Source: Cristatella mucedo (taxonomy: Eukaryota; Bryozoa; Phylactolaemata; Cristatellidae). Taken from it: 64,000 bases of DNA. The stretch is taken from the NCBI GenBank assembly GCA_009760855.2, contig WPIO01000008.1, positions 5,302,001-5,366,000 of the forward strand. Reading direction: 5' to 3'. The notes below the pieces were generated by a model. That model was not told where the DNA came from. It worked only from the letters and a program-made list of their open reading frames with translations, and did not search any database. The position numbers and the translations under genes were made by a program. Of the stretch, positions 63,578 through 64,000 are shown piece by piece (within the stretch, counting starts at the first letter, position 1; each line of letters opens with the position of its first letter).

Positions 63578-64000
63578 GCGGTCGCGGTTTGATCAGCTAT
63601 GGCAGCATTAGAGCAAGATAGGGCGAGAAACGGAAGAAGAAACGGACGGGAACGCCCGCAGTGGGGTGACCCGGTGGCGTGTCGCTAGCAGCAGAAGCAA
63701 ATACCGGAAGAGCGATGTCGTGCCAAGCGGTGAGCTCGTAGACAGTGCTGTCGCGGCGGGAGTGTAGACGTGGCCGAAGTGTCCTCGTCGCTTGAATCCG
63801 CTCCACCGGATGTTGATAGCGGAGGCCGAAGCTTTCGTCTCAGCACGAAAGAGCGCGTTGCTGGCTGGAAATTGCCGGCGACGCAAGAGATGGCGCAGGC
63901 AGCGCCGAGAGCCAATTAGCGACAGACAGCGGCGAAAGCGCGAAGCGAGCGCCCTGGAGTTTAAAAATAAAGTGGGCGGCTAGTTTGTCGCGGGCAGCCG
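63578..64000. other. Right end, nothing recognised
   Basis: Unique sequence after the satellite with short open frames only. If the MEAK7-like gene is real, this is still its first intron. Confidence 0.35.

Overview
This is a window of animal (metazoan) nuclear DNA. It holds spliced genes with GT-AG introns, several families of CR1/L2-like LINE fragments, tRNA-derived SINEs, long dinucleotide arrays and a 17-bp satellite. Base composition is near 50% GC with CpG-rich islands. The species cannot be fixed from the sequence. The LINE and SINE mix and the ELAV sequence fit an invertebrate, and the 'SYGFGFV' version of RNP1 in RRM1 is a weak hint of a flatworm-like or other lophotrochozoan lineage.

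Three genes can be read by joining exons. (1) Positions 404-12545, minus strand: a procollagen hydroxylysine galactosyltransferase (COLGALT/GT25 family). Eleven exons encode about 423 codons, from an ER signal peptide to '[11 protein letters not shown]'; the last third lies beyond the left edge. (2) Positions 34782-55528, plus strand: a complete ELAV/Hu-type RNA-binding protein. Seven coding exons encode 422 residues with three RRMs, a Ser/Gly/Ala-rich hinge and an unusual Gly/Ala-rich C-terminal tail. (3) Position 60290 onward, plus strand: the first coding exon (45 codons, N-myristoylation start) of a probable MEAK7/TLDC1-like gene that continues past the right edge or through unrecognised exons.

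The 22 kb between COLGALT and ELAV is mostly repeats. A LINE array at 23.1-28.5 kb contains two partial copies joined head to tail and two further deleted copies, bracketed by a duplicated segment of about 780 bp. Other blocks are GA/CT/GT arrays and SINEs. Two weak first-exon candidates (13210-13309 plus, 16330-16616 minus) sit in GC-rich sequence here; the first would be divergent from COLGALT. LINE and SINE pieces also fill introns of both large genes, mostly antisense in the ELAV introns.

The three recognised genes have unrelated jobs: collagen glycosylation in the ER, post-transcriptional mRNA control, and mTOR/lysosome-linked signalling. They do not form a functional cluster. Unexplained structure includes a set of near-perfect short-loop inverted repeats, a partial copy of COLGALT exon 10 inside its own intron, a LINE family whose RT core reads HADD instead of YADD/FADD, and 42 apparently identical satellite units. 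I found no evidence for a novel multi-gene system.
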